A DNA stretch of 64,000 nt from Holophagae bacterium (GTDB taxonomy: Bacteria; Acidobacteriota; Thermoanaerobaculia; Thermoanaerobaculales; Thermoanaerobaculaceae): contig JAAYVZ010000141.1 in assembly GCA_012516935.1 (NCBI GenBank), forward strand, positions 1 to 64,000. The letters are read 5' to 3'. Below the pieces are notes generated by a model. That model was not told where the DNA came from. It saw nothing but the letters and a program-made list of their open reading frames with translations, and did no database searches. Shown in pieces: positions 26,906 to 37,635 of this stretch. Every line of letters begins with the position of its first letter. Within the stretch, counting starts at the first letter, position 1. The position numbers and the translations under genes were made by a program.

Positions 26906-28117
26906 ATGATGAGAAAGCTCGTGCTCGGCTTGGTGGCGCTCGCGGTGGCCAGCTCACTTTTCGCGCTTCCGCCGGCCAAGGAAACGTTCATCCTTTCAGC
27001 CGGCCAGGGCCCCGGGTCCGGCACCAGTCAGTGGCGTACCGACGCCTGGGTCTTCAACCCGTCGGCAACGCAGAAGGCGATCGTCGACATCTACTTCTTG
27101 CCTCGCACTACGGGCAGTGGTGGCAACCCCACCCCGACCTCGCGCCGGATCGAGGTGAACGCCCTCGAAACCCGTGAGCTCGCGGGCATCCTCTCGACCA
27201 CCTTCGGGCTGTCGGGCACCAGCTTCGGCGCGCTCCGGTTCGTGTCCGACCAGGACGTGGTCGTGACCGGACGAATTTTCGACGCCAACGTCAAGGTCCA
27301 GGGGCAAACCTCGACCGGCACCGCCGGCCAGTTCTACCCGGGGCTGTCGTCCGCGCTAGCGATCGGCAACGGGCAGTACACCGACATCGTCGGGCTCGCC
27401 CAGGACACCGCGACGCGCTCGAACCTGGCGTTCGTCGAGGTGTCGGGCAACGCCGCCAACCTCAAGATCGAGCGCATCAGCGCCTCCGGTATCGTCAAAG
27501 CGACGATCACCGAGGCCATCGGGGCATACGGCGTCCGCCAGATCAACAACGTACTGGAAAAGCTTCAGGGCGCCTCGACAACCAATCAACGGGTGCGCAT
27601 GACGGTCACCGGCGGCGCCGGCAAGGTGCTGGTTGCGGCCTCGCGCCTCGACAACATCACCAATGACCCGTTCACCATCGAGATGACCACGACGGCCGGT
27701 ACCGGGATCCCCGCCACCGGCACGTTCGAGGGCATGGTCACGGTCCATAGTCAAGACGGCGAGAGGGTGGACGGAGGGTTGCGCATCGTCGTGGGCTCCT
27801 CCGCCGTCACGGACTACGCGGGAGTCGCCGGGATCGTCTGCGGTTCGGTACCGTTCACGCTCGACTTCGGTCCCGACCTCGGCACCAGCATCCCCATCTC
27901 GGGCAATGCCTTCACCGCCCCTGCCGTGGCGATCCGGTACGAGGACGCGCCGAACCACACGATCTTCACCACCACCTGGACGCTTACGGGTACGCGCGCC
28001 GCCAACGGTACCTGGTCCGGCACGCTCACCAGCGTGACCGCTGGCGGCACCGGCGACTGGGCTTCCTGCAACGGCACGGTGAGCCACGCGTGGAGGGCTG
28101 GCTGGGTTTCGGACTGA
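26906..28117 (+). CDS. secreted beta-rich protein, paralogue 1, unknown function
   Basis: I do not recognise the family. The 403-residue precursor has a signal peptide (to about residue 21, SSLFA). Residues 25-270 repeat short beta-strand patterns with conserved phrases shared with the next gene: WxxDxWxFNPS, RxVxVNxxExRxxxxIL, FGALRxVSD, VxGxxxDANV, GTAGQFxxG, RSNLAFVE and NQRVRxxV. Residues about 285-403 form a different domain with two cysteines. The ATG has AAGGAGG upstream. The two tandem genes arose by duplication. Confidence 0.75.
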   Translation: MMRKLVLGLVALAVASSLFALPPAKETFILSAGQGPGSGTSQWRTDAWVFNPSATQKAIVDIYFLPRTTGSGGNPTPTSRRIEVNALETRELAGILSTTFGLSGTSFGALRFVSDQDVVVTGRIFDANVKVQGQTSTGTAGQFYPGLSSALAIGNGQYTDIVGLAQDTATRSNLAFVEVSGNAANLKIERISASGIVKATITEAIGAYGVRQINNVLEKLQGASTTNQRVRMTVTGGAGKVLVAASRLDNITNDPFTIEMTTTAGTGIPATGTFEGMVTVHSQDGERVDGGLRIVVGSSAVTDYAGVAGIVCGSVPFTLDFGPDLGTSIPISGNAFTAPAVAIRYEDAPNHTIFTTTWTLTGTRAANGTWSGTLTSVTAGGTGDWASCNGTVSHAWRAGWVSD

Positions 28118-28215
28118 CGAGGTGACCGGCCTCACACCGCGGAGCGACCTCCGCCCCCGAGCGGTGGTCGCTTCGCTTTCTGGAGGGTAGTCTTGCTGCT
28201 CGGAAGGAGTGACCG

Positions 28216-29394
28216 ATGAAGCGCATCCTCGCAGTCGTCGCCGCCCTGTCCCTAGCTGGGGCCGTCGCCTGGGCCCTCGAGCCGGGCAAGGACCTCTTCG
28301 TGCCCTCGGTGGGGCACGGACAGGGACAGCTGGTCAACGGTGTCCGCGCGCAGTGGCGGGCCGACCTGTGGATCTTCAACCCCGGCAGTCAGGCGGCCAC
28401 GGTGGATATCTTCCTGCTGCTGCGCAACCAGGCCAACGAGAACCCGGACTCGCGCCGGGTGACGGTCAACCCCGGCGAGGTCCGGCACTTCCCGGACATC
28501 GTCCTGTCACAGTTCGGCAAGGACAGCACCTACGGCGCGCTGCGCGTGGTCTCGGATCGTGGGGTGTTCGTGACCGGCTCGTCCTACGACGCTAACGTCA
28601 CCGTCGAAAGCAAGCAGCGCGGCGCCGGCACCGCTGGGCAGTTCTTCTCCGGCATCCCGGCCGCCCAGGCGGTTGGCTCGGGTGAGATCGTGGATATCAT
28701 CGGCCTCGACCAAGACGGCCAGGGCACCGACGGCGTCTGGCGCTCGAACCTCGCGTTCGTGGAAACCACCGGGCAGAGCGCCAGCCTCAACGTCGAGCGG
28801 CTCGACGCCGCCGGGCAAACCCTCGGCATGGTGCCGGTCAGCCTACGGCCTCGGGAAGCCAAGCAGCTCGACCTCGCGCTCCTCGCCATCAACCCCACCC
28901 CGGGAAGCAACCAGCGCGTCCGAGTCAAGGTCATCGCCGGTCCCGGCCGGGTCATCGCCTCGGCCTCCCACATCGACAACCGCACCGGCGACCCTTCGAC
29001 CGTCGAGATGGCCGGCATGGGCAGTGCCGGCACCTACCTCTGCAAGGTCGACAAGGCGAGCTACGACACCCCGGTGACGCTGGTGGTCAGCAACGGGACG
29101 ATCACCCAGGTCGAGGCCACGGTGCTGATCACCGACGAGGATGTGGGCACCTCGTGTACCGGCGGCGAGCTGCTGCGGATCGCACAGCTTCTGAACCCAC
29201 CCGTCGCGCTGGAGGATGGGACGTTCTCGTTCACGGCCGGGGGGACCGTGGGGGGCCTCGGCGTCACCATGGAGCTCGTCGGCACCGTCGACGGGTTCGG
29301 TGGGCTCTCCGGCGAGGTCACGACGACGCTCACCGGTGCCGGGGGCTGCAGCGGCACCAAGAGGTGGCCGCTGGTGGGCGCTCGTCTGCGCTGA
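28216..29394 (+). CDS. secreted beta-rich protein, paralogue 2, unknown function
   Basis: The 392-residue paralogue of the preceding protein has a signal peptide (MKRILAVVAALSLAGAVAWA) and the same N-terminal body (28-270), with closely matching motifs such as RADLWIFNPGSQ, YGALRVVSD and GTAGQFFSG. The last 120 residues are a separate beta domain with cysteines at about CKV, SCTGGE and GGCSG. GGAAGGAG precedes the ATG. Likely an outer-surface or periplasmic structural or binding protein. Confidence 0.75.
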   Translation: MKRILAVVAALSLAGAVAWALEPGKDLFVPSVGHGQGQLVNGVRAQWRADLWIFNPGSQAATVDIFLLLRNQANENPDSRRVTVNPGEVRHFPDIVLSQFGKDSTYGALRVVSDRGVFVTGSSYDANVTVESKQRGAGTAGQFFSGIPAAQAVGSGEIVDIIGLDQDGQGTDGVWRSNLAFVETTGQSASLNVERLDAAGQTLGMVPVSLRPREAKQLDLALLAINPTPGSNQRVRVKVIAGPGRVIASASHIDNRTGDPSTVEMAGMGSAGTYLCKVDKASYDTPVTLVVSNGTITQVEATVLITDEDVGTSCTGGELLRIAQLLNPPVALEDGTFSFTAGGTVGGLGVTMELVGTVDGFGGLSGEVTTTLTGAGGCSGTKRWPLVGARLR

Positions 29395-29442
29395 CCCGGC
29401 GGCCCCGGCCGGGTGCTACTCTTGCCGAATGACGAGGCTGCC

Positions 29443-30828
29443 GTGAGCGAGCTGCGCTCGAAACGCCGCGCCGCTCGGGGTCACCCCCCGATCGAGGCAG
29501 TGGTACCCACCCTGCCCACCATCGTCATCGTGGGCCGGCCCAACGTCGGCAAATCCACCTTCTTCAACCGGCTCACCGGGGTGCGGCGCGCCATCACCCA
29601 CAACCTCCCGGGGGTGACCCGCGACCGGGTCATCGGCGAGGCGGCCCGCCCCGGTGGCGGTGCCGTTGTGGTCGTGGACACCGGCGGGTTCGAAGCGGAC
29701 AGCGAGGCGGTGATCCCGGCGCAGATCCGGAGGCAAGCCCTGGCGGCGGTGGAGAGCGCCACCGTTGCCGTGCTGCTGGTCGACGGTGCCGCCGGGCTGA
29801 CTCCGGGCGACGAAGAGCTGGCGGCAGCACTGCGGCGCACCGGCAAACCGGTGGCGCTGGTGGTCAACAAGGCTGACCGCCGAGACGCCCGGCTGGGGTT
29901 CGGCGAGTTCAGCGGCCTGGGGTTCGACGTCGTCGTGCTGTCGGCCGAGCACGGGCACGGCTTCGACGAGCTTTGGGAGTGGCTGGAGGCCGTACTGCCG
30001 CCACCAGCCGAGACCAGCCCGGTCGTGCCCGAGCTCGCGGTCGCCATCGTCGGTCGCCCCAACGTCGGCAAGTCGTCGCTGCTCAACGCCCTGTTGGGCG
30101 AGGAGCGGGTCATTGTCTCGGCCGTGCCCGGGACCACCCGCGACTCGGTGGACACCGTCGTCCGCTGGGGCGATCGCACGCTCCGCCTCGTCGACACCGC
30201 CGGGATCCGCCGCAAAGGCCGCACCGACCGCGGGCCGGAGGTGCTCGGCGTGGTCATGGCCCGCCGGGCTATCGAGCGCGCCCACGTCTGCCTGCTGCTG
30301 CTCGACGCCGGGGAAGGCGTGACCGCCCAGGATGCGCACGTGGCCGGCCTCATCAACGAAGCGGGGCGGGCCGGCGTGGTGGTCGTCAACAAGGCCGACC
30401 TTCTCGAGGCCGGCGAGCCCGACCGCCGGAGGATGCTCGAGAGGCAGATCCTGGAGCGCTTCAAGTTCCTCAAGGGCACCCCCGTGCTGTTCACCTCGGC
30501 GCGCGAGCGATGGGGGCTGGAGCGCATCCTTCCAGCTGCGGCGGCGGGGGGAGACGCCTTTTTCCTACGCGTCGGCACCGGCGAGCTGAACCGCACGCTG
30601 CACGCCGCCTGGGATCGCCAGCCGCCTCCGGGTGGGCGTCGCCCGGGTAGGCTGTACTACGCCACGCAGCTCTCCGGCGGTCCCCCTCGTTTCATGCTGT
30701 TCTGGAGCGGCGGCGAGCTGCACTTCTCCTACTTGCGCTACCTGGAGAACGTGCTTCGCGACGCGTTCCCGTTGGCAGGGGTGCCGATTCGGTTTATCAT
30801 GCGTGGGAAACGCGAACGGAGCGCGTAA
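29443..30828 (+). CDS. der: ribosome biogenesis GTPase Der (EngA)
   Basis: Der assembles the 50S subunit. The 461-residue protein has two GTPase domains, each with GRPNVGKS (G1), a G3 motif (DTGGF, DTAGI) and NKAD (G4), and a C-terminal KH-like domain ending in PIRFIMRGKRE. I prefer GTG 29443 (GAGG upstream); GTG 29413 is possible. A five-codon leaderless-type ORF (29429-29446) overlaps this start. The stop is one base before the start of the MglA-like gene. Confidence 0.96.
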   Translation: MSELRSKRRAARGHPPIEAVVPTLPTIVIVGRPNVGKSTFFNRLTGVRRAITHNLPGVTRDRVIGEAARPGGGAVVVVDTGGFEADSEAVIPAQIRRQALAAVESATVAVLLVDGAAGLTPGDEELAAALRRTGKPVALVVNKADRRDARLGFGEFSGLGFDVVVLSAEHGHGFDELWEWLEAVLPPPAETSPVVPELAVAIVGRPNVGKSSLLNALLGEERVIVSAVPGTTRDSVDTVVRWGDRTLRLVDTAGIRRKGRTDRGPEVLGVVMARRAIERAHVCLLLLDAGEGVTAQDAHVAGLINEAGRAGVVVVNKADLLEAGEPDRRRMLERQILERFKFLKGTPVLFTSARERWGLERILPAAAAGGDAFFLRVGTGELNRTLHAAWDRQPPPGGRRPGRLYYATQLSGGPPRFMLFWSGGELHFSYLRYLENVLRDAFPLAGVPIRFIMRGKRERSA

Positions 30829-30829
30829 G

Positions 30830-32356
30830 ATGGTTCAGTTTCGACCACAAGCCCGGGAGATCATCGCGAAGATCGTGTACTACGGTCCTCCCCTGGGTGG
30901 CAAGACCACCAACCTGCGGACACTGTACAAGGGCTACCCGGCCGATACCCGCGGCGAGCTGGTGGTCGTCCCGGCCGGTGGTGACCGCACCATCTTCTTC
31001 GACTTCTTGCCGCTCGACGCCGGCACCCTGCGGGGAATGAAGCTGCGGGTGCAGCTTTACACTGTGCCCGGCCAGGTCCACTACAACGCCACCCGCCAGA
31101 TCGTGCTGCGCGGCGTCGACGCCGTCGTTTTCGTGGCCGACTCGCAGCGTGAGCTCACACGTTCTAACCGTGACTCCTGGGAGGACCTCAAGAACAACCT
31201 GCTGCTCCAGGGCCTCACGCTCTCCGACCTACCGCACGTGCTGCAGTACAACAAGCGCGATCTCTCCGACATCCTCCCCGTGGAGGAGCTGGACGCCGGG
31301 ATCAACGAGTACAACGCACCGTTTTTCGAGGCCGTGGCGACCGTCGGTATCGGGGTCGAGGAGACGCTGCAGAACGTGGTAAAGCTGGTCGCCCGCTCGC
31401 TGCGCGACCGCTTCAAGCTGGGTGCCGACACCCAGGGGATGCCGACCGACCTCGTCTCGACGCTCCCTCCGCTCGAGGATCGCCGAGTGACCACCGGCAG
31501 CAGCCGCGTGGTCCCGTTCCCGCCGTCCCCAGCGCCCGTGGACCTGTCCCAGTTGGGGGCAGCGGCCCGCCCGGAGGCCGGCCCGGCCGAGCGCGAACCC
31601 GCCGAAACCAGGAGAGTCAAGGTCGGACCGCTGCTCGACCAGGCCTTCGACGCGGCACCTCAGCCCACCTCCCCCCCCCCACCGGTTACTCCCCCCCCGA
31701 CGCCGCCAGAACCTCCGTCGGTCGCGCCGCCCGCCTCTCCAACCCCGGTCTCCGAAGCGATCCCGGCCGTTGCGCCACCACCCTCGCCGCACCCCGAGCC
31801 AGCTCCCGAGCCCCTACCGCTCCCTGCTCCACCGCCACCTCCCGAGGAGGTTTTCGCCTTCACCGACGAGAGCTCGCCACAGCCACCGCTCATCGAGCCG
31901 CCGTTGGTGCTCGACGACCCGTTCGCAACTCCCGCCGAGGCCAGTCCAGAGGACGCTGGCGACGACGTCTTCACCCTGCCCCACGTGGATGTCGCACCGC
32001 CGACGCCACCGGCCGAGGTCGAAGTGCCCCCACCGCCCATCGAGGCGGTTCTCATCGAGCCCGAGGAACCAGAAATGGTCCCGGAGGAGCCCGTGGCCGA
32101 CGCGCCCCCGCTGGCGGAGAGCGCAGAGGCGACCGCTCCCGAGGAGGCACTCGAGGTCGAGCTACCACCACCGGCGGCGGAGGTATCCGCCATCCAGCGC
32201 GCCGTGCCCCGCGCCCTGGCCCAGATGGGCGAGGTACGCGAGCTCGAGGTCGAGGTGCCGGTACCGGCCGTGTGGACGGGAGGCAGGCGCATGACGCTGC
32301 AGCTCCGGCTCACCCTGGTGCCGCAGCAGGACGAGGAGCCTGCCGATGGCGAATGA
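30830..32356 (+). CDS. MglA-like GTPase with long proline-rich C-terminal tail
   Basis: Residues 1-195 are an MglA-family small GTPase: P-loop GPPLGGKT (19-26), switch with TVPGQ in place of the usual DxxGQ (the MglA hallmark), and NKRD for base recognition. MglA controls polarity and motility in Myxococcus. Residues about 220-455 are low-complexity Pro/Glu/Ala sequence, and the last 50 residues ([22 protein letters not shown] onward) look folded again. The 508-residue length is far above the 195 of plain MglA. Start ATG 30830 directly follows der; its end overlaps the MerR gene by 11 bases. Confidence 0.9.
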   Translation: MVQFRPQAREIIAKIVYYGPPLGGKTTNLRTLYKGYPADTRGELVVVPAGGDRTIFFDFLPLDAGTLRGMKLRVQLYTVPGQVHYNATRQIVLRGVDAVVFVADSQRELTRSNRDSWEDLKNNLLLQGLTLSDLPHVLQYNKRDLSDILPVEELDAGINEYNAPFFEAVATVGIGVEETLQNVVKLVARSLRDRFKLGADTQGMPTDLVSTLPPLEDRRVTTGSSRVVPFPPSPAPVDLSQLGAAARPEAGPAEREPAETRRVKVGPLLDQAFDAAPQPTSPPPPVTPPPTPPEPPSVAPPASPTPVSEAIPAVAPPPSPHPEPAPEPLPLPAPPPPPEEVFAFTDESSPQPPLIEPPLVLDDPFATPAEASPEDAGDDVFTLPHVDVAPPTPPAEVEVPPPPIEAVLIEPEEPEMVPEEPVADAPPLAESAEATAPEEALEVELPPPAAEVSAIQRAVPRALAQMGEVRELEVEVPVPAVWTGGRRMTLQLRLTLVPQQDEEPADGE

Positions 32357-32729
32357 GGTTGTCTTTCCCGACCGCGCCGACCTCAAGATCAGCGAGGTCT
32401 GCGAGCTGACCGGCGTCAAGCCGTTCGTCCTGCGGTACTGGGAGACCGAGTTCCCCGACCTCGCTCCGGCCAAAGGCGCAGGTGGCCAGCGCTCGTACAC
32501 CAAGGCCGACGTGGAGCTCATCCTGCGCATCAAACACTTGCTGTACGAGGAGCGTTTCACCGTCGCCGGAGCCAAGAAGCGGCTCGCCGAGGAGGTCCGC
32601 CCGGTCGCCCAGAGCTCGGCGACGACCGCGGTTGACAGCCCGGCCTCGGAAAAGGTAGAAAGCACGTTACGGGTGCTCGCTGAGACCCGTCGCGAGCTGG
32701 AGGAGCTCGTCGAGATCCTGAAAAGGTAG
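32346..32729 (+). CDS. MerR-family transcriptional regulator
   Basis: The 127-residue regulator has the MerR winged-helix DNA-binding pattern at residues 13-80 ([38 protein letters not shown]) and a C-terminal coiled coil (about 100-127) for dimerisation. No ligand-binding domain is present, which places it in the small group that lies beside MglA GTPases. It overlaps the MglA-like gene, so it is cotranscribed with der and the GTPase gene. Confidence 0.9.
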   Translation: MANEVVFPDRADLKISEVCELTGVKPFVLRYWETEFPDLAPAKGAGGQRSYTKADVELILRIKHLLYEERFTVAGAKKRLAEEVRPVAQSSATTAVDSPASEKVESTLRVLAETRRELEELVEILKR

Positions 32730-32760
32730 CCGTAGCGCAGCACCCTGCGCAGCCAACGGT

Positions 32761-32837
32761 CGGGACGTGGCGCAGCCTGGTAGCGTACTTGAATGGGGTT
32801 CAAGGGGTCGCGGGTTCGAATCCCGCCGTCCCGACCA
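32761..32837 (+). tRNA. tRNA-Pro (anticodon GGG)
   Basis: The 77-base cloverleaf has acceptor CGGGACG/CGTCCCG, anticodon stem CTTGA/TCAAG, loop ATGGGGT and encoded CCA. Anticodon GGG reads CCC/CCU. A GNRA-loop terminator hairpin follows. Confidence 0.97.
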
Positions 32838-32854
32838 ATGATCCCAAACTCTCA

Positions 32855-32885
32855 GGGCCGGGGAAACCCGGCCTGCTGTGTCTTT
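32855..32885 (+). terminator. tRNA-Pro terminator hairpin
   Basis: GGCCGGG (32856-32862) and CCCGGCC (32867-32873) pair around a GAAA tetraloop, followed by TGCTGTGTCTTT. Confidence 0.6.
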
Positions 32886-32971
32886 ACAACCCGGAAGGGG
32901 TGCCCGGATGGCGCCCGCGATTCCCTACGGCGCACACTGACGGCAGGGCGGGTGGACTTCTCCCGGAAGCG

Positions 32972-32998
32972 GTATTACGATTCTTGGCGTCGTGATAC
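32972..32998. promoter_or_regulatory. NikR operator upstream of nikR
   Basis: GTATTACGA (32972-32980), nine bases, TCGTGATAC (32990-32998): an inverted repeat with one mismatch, 27 bases long, ending at the nikR ribosome binding site. It resembles the 28-base GTATGA-N16-TCATAC site of E. coli NikR, so nikR is probably autoregulated. Confidence 0.65.
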
Positions 32999-33009
32999 GG
33001 AGGTGTCGC

Positions 33010-33426
33010 GTGGCGGATCTTGAGCGCTTGAGCATCTCGATCGAACGGCCGTTGCTGGAGCGGCTCGAGGTGCTGCGCAAGGAGGCCGGCTACGGCAATC
33101 GCTCCGAGTTCCTCCGCGACATGATCAGGGGACGCCTGGTCGACCGGGCATGGGAGCTCGATGAGGAGGCGATCGGCACCATTACGCTGGTCTACGACCA
33201 CCACACCCGTGGTCTTGGCGAGAAGCTCACCGCCCTCCAGCACGACCACCATGAGGTGATCCTCGCCACCACACACGTCCACCTCGACCACCACCACTGT
33301 GTCGAGGTCATCTTGGTACGGGGTCGTGCAGCCCAAATCCGTGCCATCGCCGACGGCCTGGGCAAGCACAAGGGCGTGCTGCACGGCGGCCTGTCGATGA
33401 GCTCCACCGGAAAAGAGCTGGCGTAG
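33010..33426 (+). CDS. nikR: nickel-responsive regulator NikR
   Basis: The 138-residue regulator combines an N-terminal ribbon-helix-helix (RLSISIERPLLERLE, RSEFLRDMIR) with a C-terminal ACT-like nickel domain. The nickel ligands match E. coli spacing: His78, His89, His91 and Cys97. With Ni(II) it represses nickel-uptake genes. The GTG at 33010 has GGAGGTG upstream; a GTG at 32992 lies inside the operator and is rejected. The same operator appears before the next gene, a TonB receptor. Confidence 0.95.
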   Translation: MADLERLSISIERPLLERLEVLRKEAGYGNRSEFLRDMIRGRLVDRAWELDEEAIGTITLVYDHHTRGLGEKLTALQHDHHEVILATTHVHLDHHHCVEVILVRGRAAQIRAIADGLGKHKGVLHGGLSMSSTGKELA

Positions 33427-33463
33427 ATGGCTCCCTGTCCTCGTGTGGATCTGCCTGCCCTCG

Positions 33464-33490
33464 TTATTACGATTGGTGCTGAGTTCATAC
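33464..33490. promoter_or_regulatory. second NikR operator, upstream of TonB receptor gene
   Basis: Aligned without gaps to the nikR operator, this site keeps TATTACGATT, the central TG, and ATACG at identical spacing (33464-33490). The right half-site AGTTCATAC contains TCATAC. It puts the receptor under NikR control. Confidence 0.6.
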
Positions 33491-33573
33491 GAGCCACCAA
33501 CGTTGTTTGTTGCCGGCCCCCGACAGGGCCTACGTCGTCGTGACGGCCACGAGGGGCCGAACAGGAGGAGATC

Positions 33574-35559
33574 TTGGCAACCCATTACCGGCTTTCGAAC
33601 CCTCGCTCCCTCTCGCGCGTGCTGACCGTGCTCGGTGCCGCACTGCTGACGATCGCCGCCACGGGCCCCGCTGCCGAGCCGGACGATCAGCAGCCGCAAA
33701 ACCCGCCGGCGGATGCCCCCGTAAAGCGGTTCACCGAGGAGGTCACGATCGTCGCCCCGCCGATCGTCGAGAGCGACCGCGTCACCTCGTTCGCGACCCA
33801 GATCACGAGCATCAGCGCCCGACAGGTCGACGACTTGGGCGCTGGCGAGCTGGCCAACGCGCTGCGCCGCATGCCCGGGGTGACGATCTCCCGCTATGGT
33901 CTCGTCGGCTCCTACGGTGGCGGCGATGGCGGCGCGGTTTACGTCCGCGGCCAGGGCTCCGGCCGCCCGGGGGCGGAAATCGGAATCATGATCGATGGCA
34001 TCCCACGCTTCGCCGGCGTGTGGACGCACCCGCTGCTCGACACGCTTTCCACCGATACCGCCGAGCGCATCGACGTCTACAAGAGCGCGCAGCCGGTGCT
34101 GCTCGGCACCATGGCGTTCGCTGGCGTCAACCTGCTGCCCAAGGCCGCCACCCAGGAGGGGATGTCGACGCGGGTGATGGGCTCGTTCGGCCAGCATGCG
34201 ACGAGCGCTGTGCTCGTCGAGCACGGCGCCAGGCACGGCGCCCTCGATTACTACCTGACGGCCAGTCAGCGACTGAGCGACGGGCAACGCGAGAACGCTG
34301 GCGGCCGCGTGCGGACGCTTTACGGACGACTCGGCTACGAGATCGCGCGGGGCACAAACCTCAGCCTCCAGGTGCACTCGAACGATGCCTGGGCCGACGA
34401 TCCCGGCCGGGTCGATGCGCCGGCAACAGGGGTGGTCCCTCGCTTCGGAGTCAAGGATACGCTGTCGATCGTCACGCTGACCCGACAGCATGGCAATCAC
34501 ACCGGCAGCCTCAAGCTCTATCACGACAACGGCAGCATCGACTGGCTGCAGTGGGATGCCGGCCAGCGTCACGCTTTCACTACCCTCACCGACTTCTCGA
34601 GCTATGGCCTGCATCTCCAGGAGAACCTGCGACTCGGGGATCGGACCGAGCTGGTGGTCGGATTCGACCACGACACGCATGGCGGGTCGACCACCGAGAG
34701 GCGCCCGACCTCCACCTTCGTCTTCTCCGAGCTGATGCTCCACAACAACGCCGGGTACGCCATGGTCGCCAGGACTTTCGGGACGGCGACCGAGATCACG
34801 CCGTCGATCGGGGTACGCTACACCGACTCCGCGGACTTCGGCGGCCACTGGGGCGGGCAAGCCGGCCTCGTGGTGCGCCGGGGCGGCACCGAGCTACACG
34901 CCAACCTCGCGCAGGCCTTCAACCTCCCCGGTGTGTACACGGCGGTGATGTACTCCATGTGGAACCGGGGCGACACCTGGAAGAACCTCGAAGCGGAGCG
35001 ACTCGACCACGCTGAGCTAGGTATCTCGCAACGGCTCTCGAACTCGACCCGGGCGCAGCTCACGGTGTTCCGCGACCGAGTCAACGACGCACTGCGCTTC
35101 GTGCCGCCTCCACCCCCACCGCCGATGTTCGCCAACCTCGGCGACTTCACGATTCGCGGCGCCGAGGCCTCGCTGAGCATCGCACCGAGCCAGTCGGTGG
35201 CTGTGTTCGCTGGCGCGACCTACCTCGACCCAAGTCCGACCGACGTTCCCAACGCGCCGAAGTGGTCGCTGGTCTCCGGGCTCTCGTGCCTCCCCATCGA
35301 GCACGTCCGCCTCAGCCTCGACGCTGAGTGGGTCGACACCCAGGCGGTCCTCAACCCGCGCTACGCCACCAGCCAGACCCGGATCGACAGCTACTTCCTG
35401 CTCAATCTCAAGGCCGGATACCGGCTCCCGTTCGGCTCGCGAGCAGCAGCGGAGCTGTACGTTGCCGGTGAGAACCTCACTGGCTCGAAGTACGAGTACC
35501 GCCCCGGCTACCCGGCGCCCGGACGGGTGCTGTCGGCCGGCGTGGAGCTGTGGTTCTAA
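33574..35559 (+). CDS. TonB-dependent outer-membrane receptor, probably for nickel
   Basis: The 661-residue receptor has a signal peptide (to about residue 33), a plug domain (about 50-180; AGELANALRRMPGVTISRYG, VYVRGQGSGRPGAEIGIMIDG) and a 22-strand-type barrel ending in aromatic VELWF. It would import a chelated metal using TonB energy. No TonB/ExbBD genes are nearby. The start is TTG 33574 with AGGAGGAG upstream. NikR control by the operator at 33464 suggests a nickel complex as substrate. Confidence 0.9.
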   Translation: MATHYRLSNPRSLSRVLTVLGAALLTIAATGPAAEPDDQQPQNPPADAPVKRFTEEVTIVAPPIVESDRVTSFATQITSISARQVDDLGAGELANALRRMPGVTISRYGLVGSYGGGDGGAVYVRGQGSGRPGAEIGIMIDGIPRFAGVWTHPLLDTLSTDTAERIDVYKSAQPVLLGTMAFAGVNLLPKAATQEGMSTRVMGSFGQHATSAVLVEHGARHGALDYYLTASQRLSDGQRENAGGRVRTLYGRLGYEIARGTNLSLQVHSNDAWADDPGRVDAPATGVVPRFGVKDTLSIVTLTRQHGNHTGSLKLYHDNGSIDWLQWDAGQRHAFTTLTDFSSYGLHLQENLRLGDRTELVVGFDHDTHGGSTTERRPTSTFVFSELMLHNNAGYAMVARTFGTATEITPSIGVRYTDSADFGGHWGGQAGLVVRRGGTELHANLAQAFNLPGVYTAVMYSMWNRGDTWKNLEAERLDHAELGISQRLSNSTRAQLTVFRDRVNDALRFVPPPPPPPMFANLGDFTIRGAEASLSIAPSQSVAVFAGATYLDPSPTDVPNAPKWSLVSGLSCLPIEHVRLSLDAEWVDTQAVLNPRYATSQTRIDSYFLLNLKAGYRLPFGSRAAAELYVAGENLTGSKYEYRPGYPAPGRVLSAGVELWF

Positions 35560-35868
35560 GGCCGAGCGTCGGGCGCTGGCGGAACCGCCGGAGACCGCGA
35601 GCTGCAACCGGTTACCTTCTCTCGACCGGAGACGACCACGAGACCAGGTACACGCTTCGCCGGTGCCGTCGTCGCCGTTGCGACCATCGCCGCTCTCCCC
35701 GCCACCGAGGTGAGGGGAGCTGACGCCCAAGCGAAACCGCAGGTGAAGGTCGTCGCTCTGGAACCGGGAGATGGGTCGTACCTGTGGCCGCGCGGAGTAG
35801 CTCGATCTCGCGTGCCTCGCACGGAGGGCTCAGCGCGCTGGTCGCCGTGTCGCTGCCGGCACGGTCGC
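35560..35868 (+). pseudogene. possible remnant of a secreted protein gene
   Basis: No intact gene lies here. In the frame that continues from the TonB receptor stop, 35640-35790 encodes a stretch that looks like a signal peptide (AGAVVAVATIAALPATEVRGADA) followed by QVKVVALEPGDGSYLWPRG, but there is no start codon and the frame then runs into the antisense of rtcB. It may be the 5' end of a truncated periplasmic or metal-uptake gene, or chance. Confidence 0.25.
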
Positions 35869-37281
<1,413 letters not shown>

Positions 37282-37635
37282 ATCACCCTCTCCCAACATG
37301 GCCGTGTTCCCCCGATTCCGCCACCTTGGACGCACTACCGCCGGTGGCGAGACGGTGTACCCCTGGCCGAGACCGCAAAGTGGCGGCGTGTCCCGGCTTC
37401 GACGGCCGTCGACCCGCGCCGGGCGCTCGTCGCCGTCGACGCGGGCCGCGGTACCGCCGAAGCACTCTGAACCCTCGGCGAGTCGTGCCACGACGTACCG
37501 AGGCTTCTCACGGATCGGGCGCCCCGAGCCAAACGTGCAGCACTACGGCGGACACGGCAGCCTCTGGCGCCGAGAAGCGGCAGGGAAGAAGCCGGCCACC
37601 TGCCCGGCCCGAGTCGAACCGGTATACTCGCCGGG
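37282..37635. other. divergent intergenic region rtcB/selD
   Basis: This 354-base stretch holds no supported gene. It must carry both divergent promoters; the only clear element is TATACT at 37623 before selD. Confidence 0.5.
37623..37628 (+). promoter_or_regulatory. candidate leaderless -10 box of selD
   Basis: TATACT ends 7 bases before the ATG at 37636, and no Shine-Dalgarno site is present. The -35 region is weak. Confidence 0.4.

Noticed and set aside
32884-34860. 658-residue minus-strand frame opposite nikR and the TonB receptor
   Set aside because: It covers a tRNA-adjacent terminator, both NikR operators and two well-supported genes; composition is that of a shadow frame.
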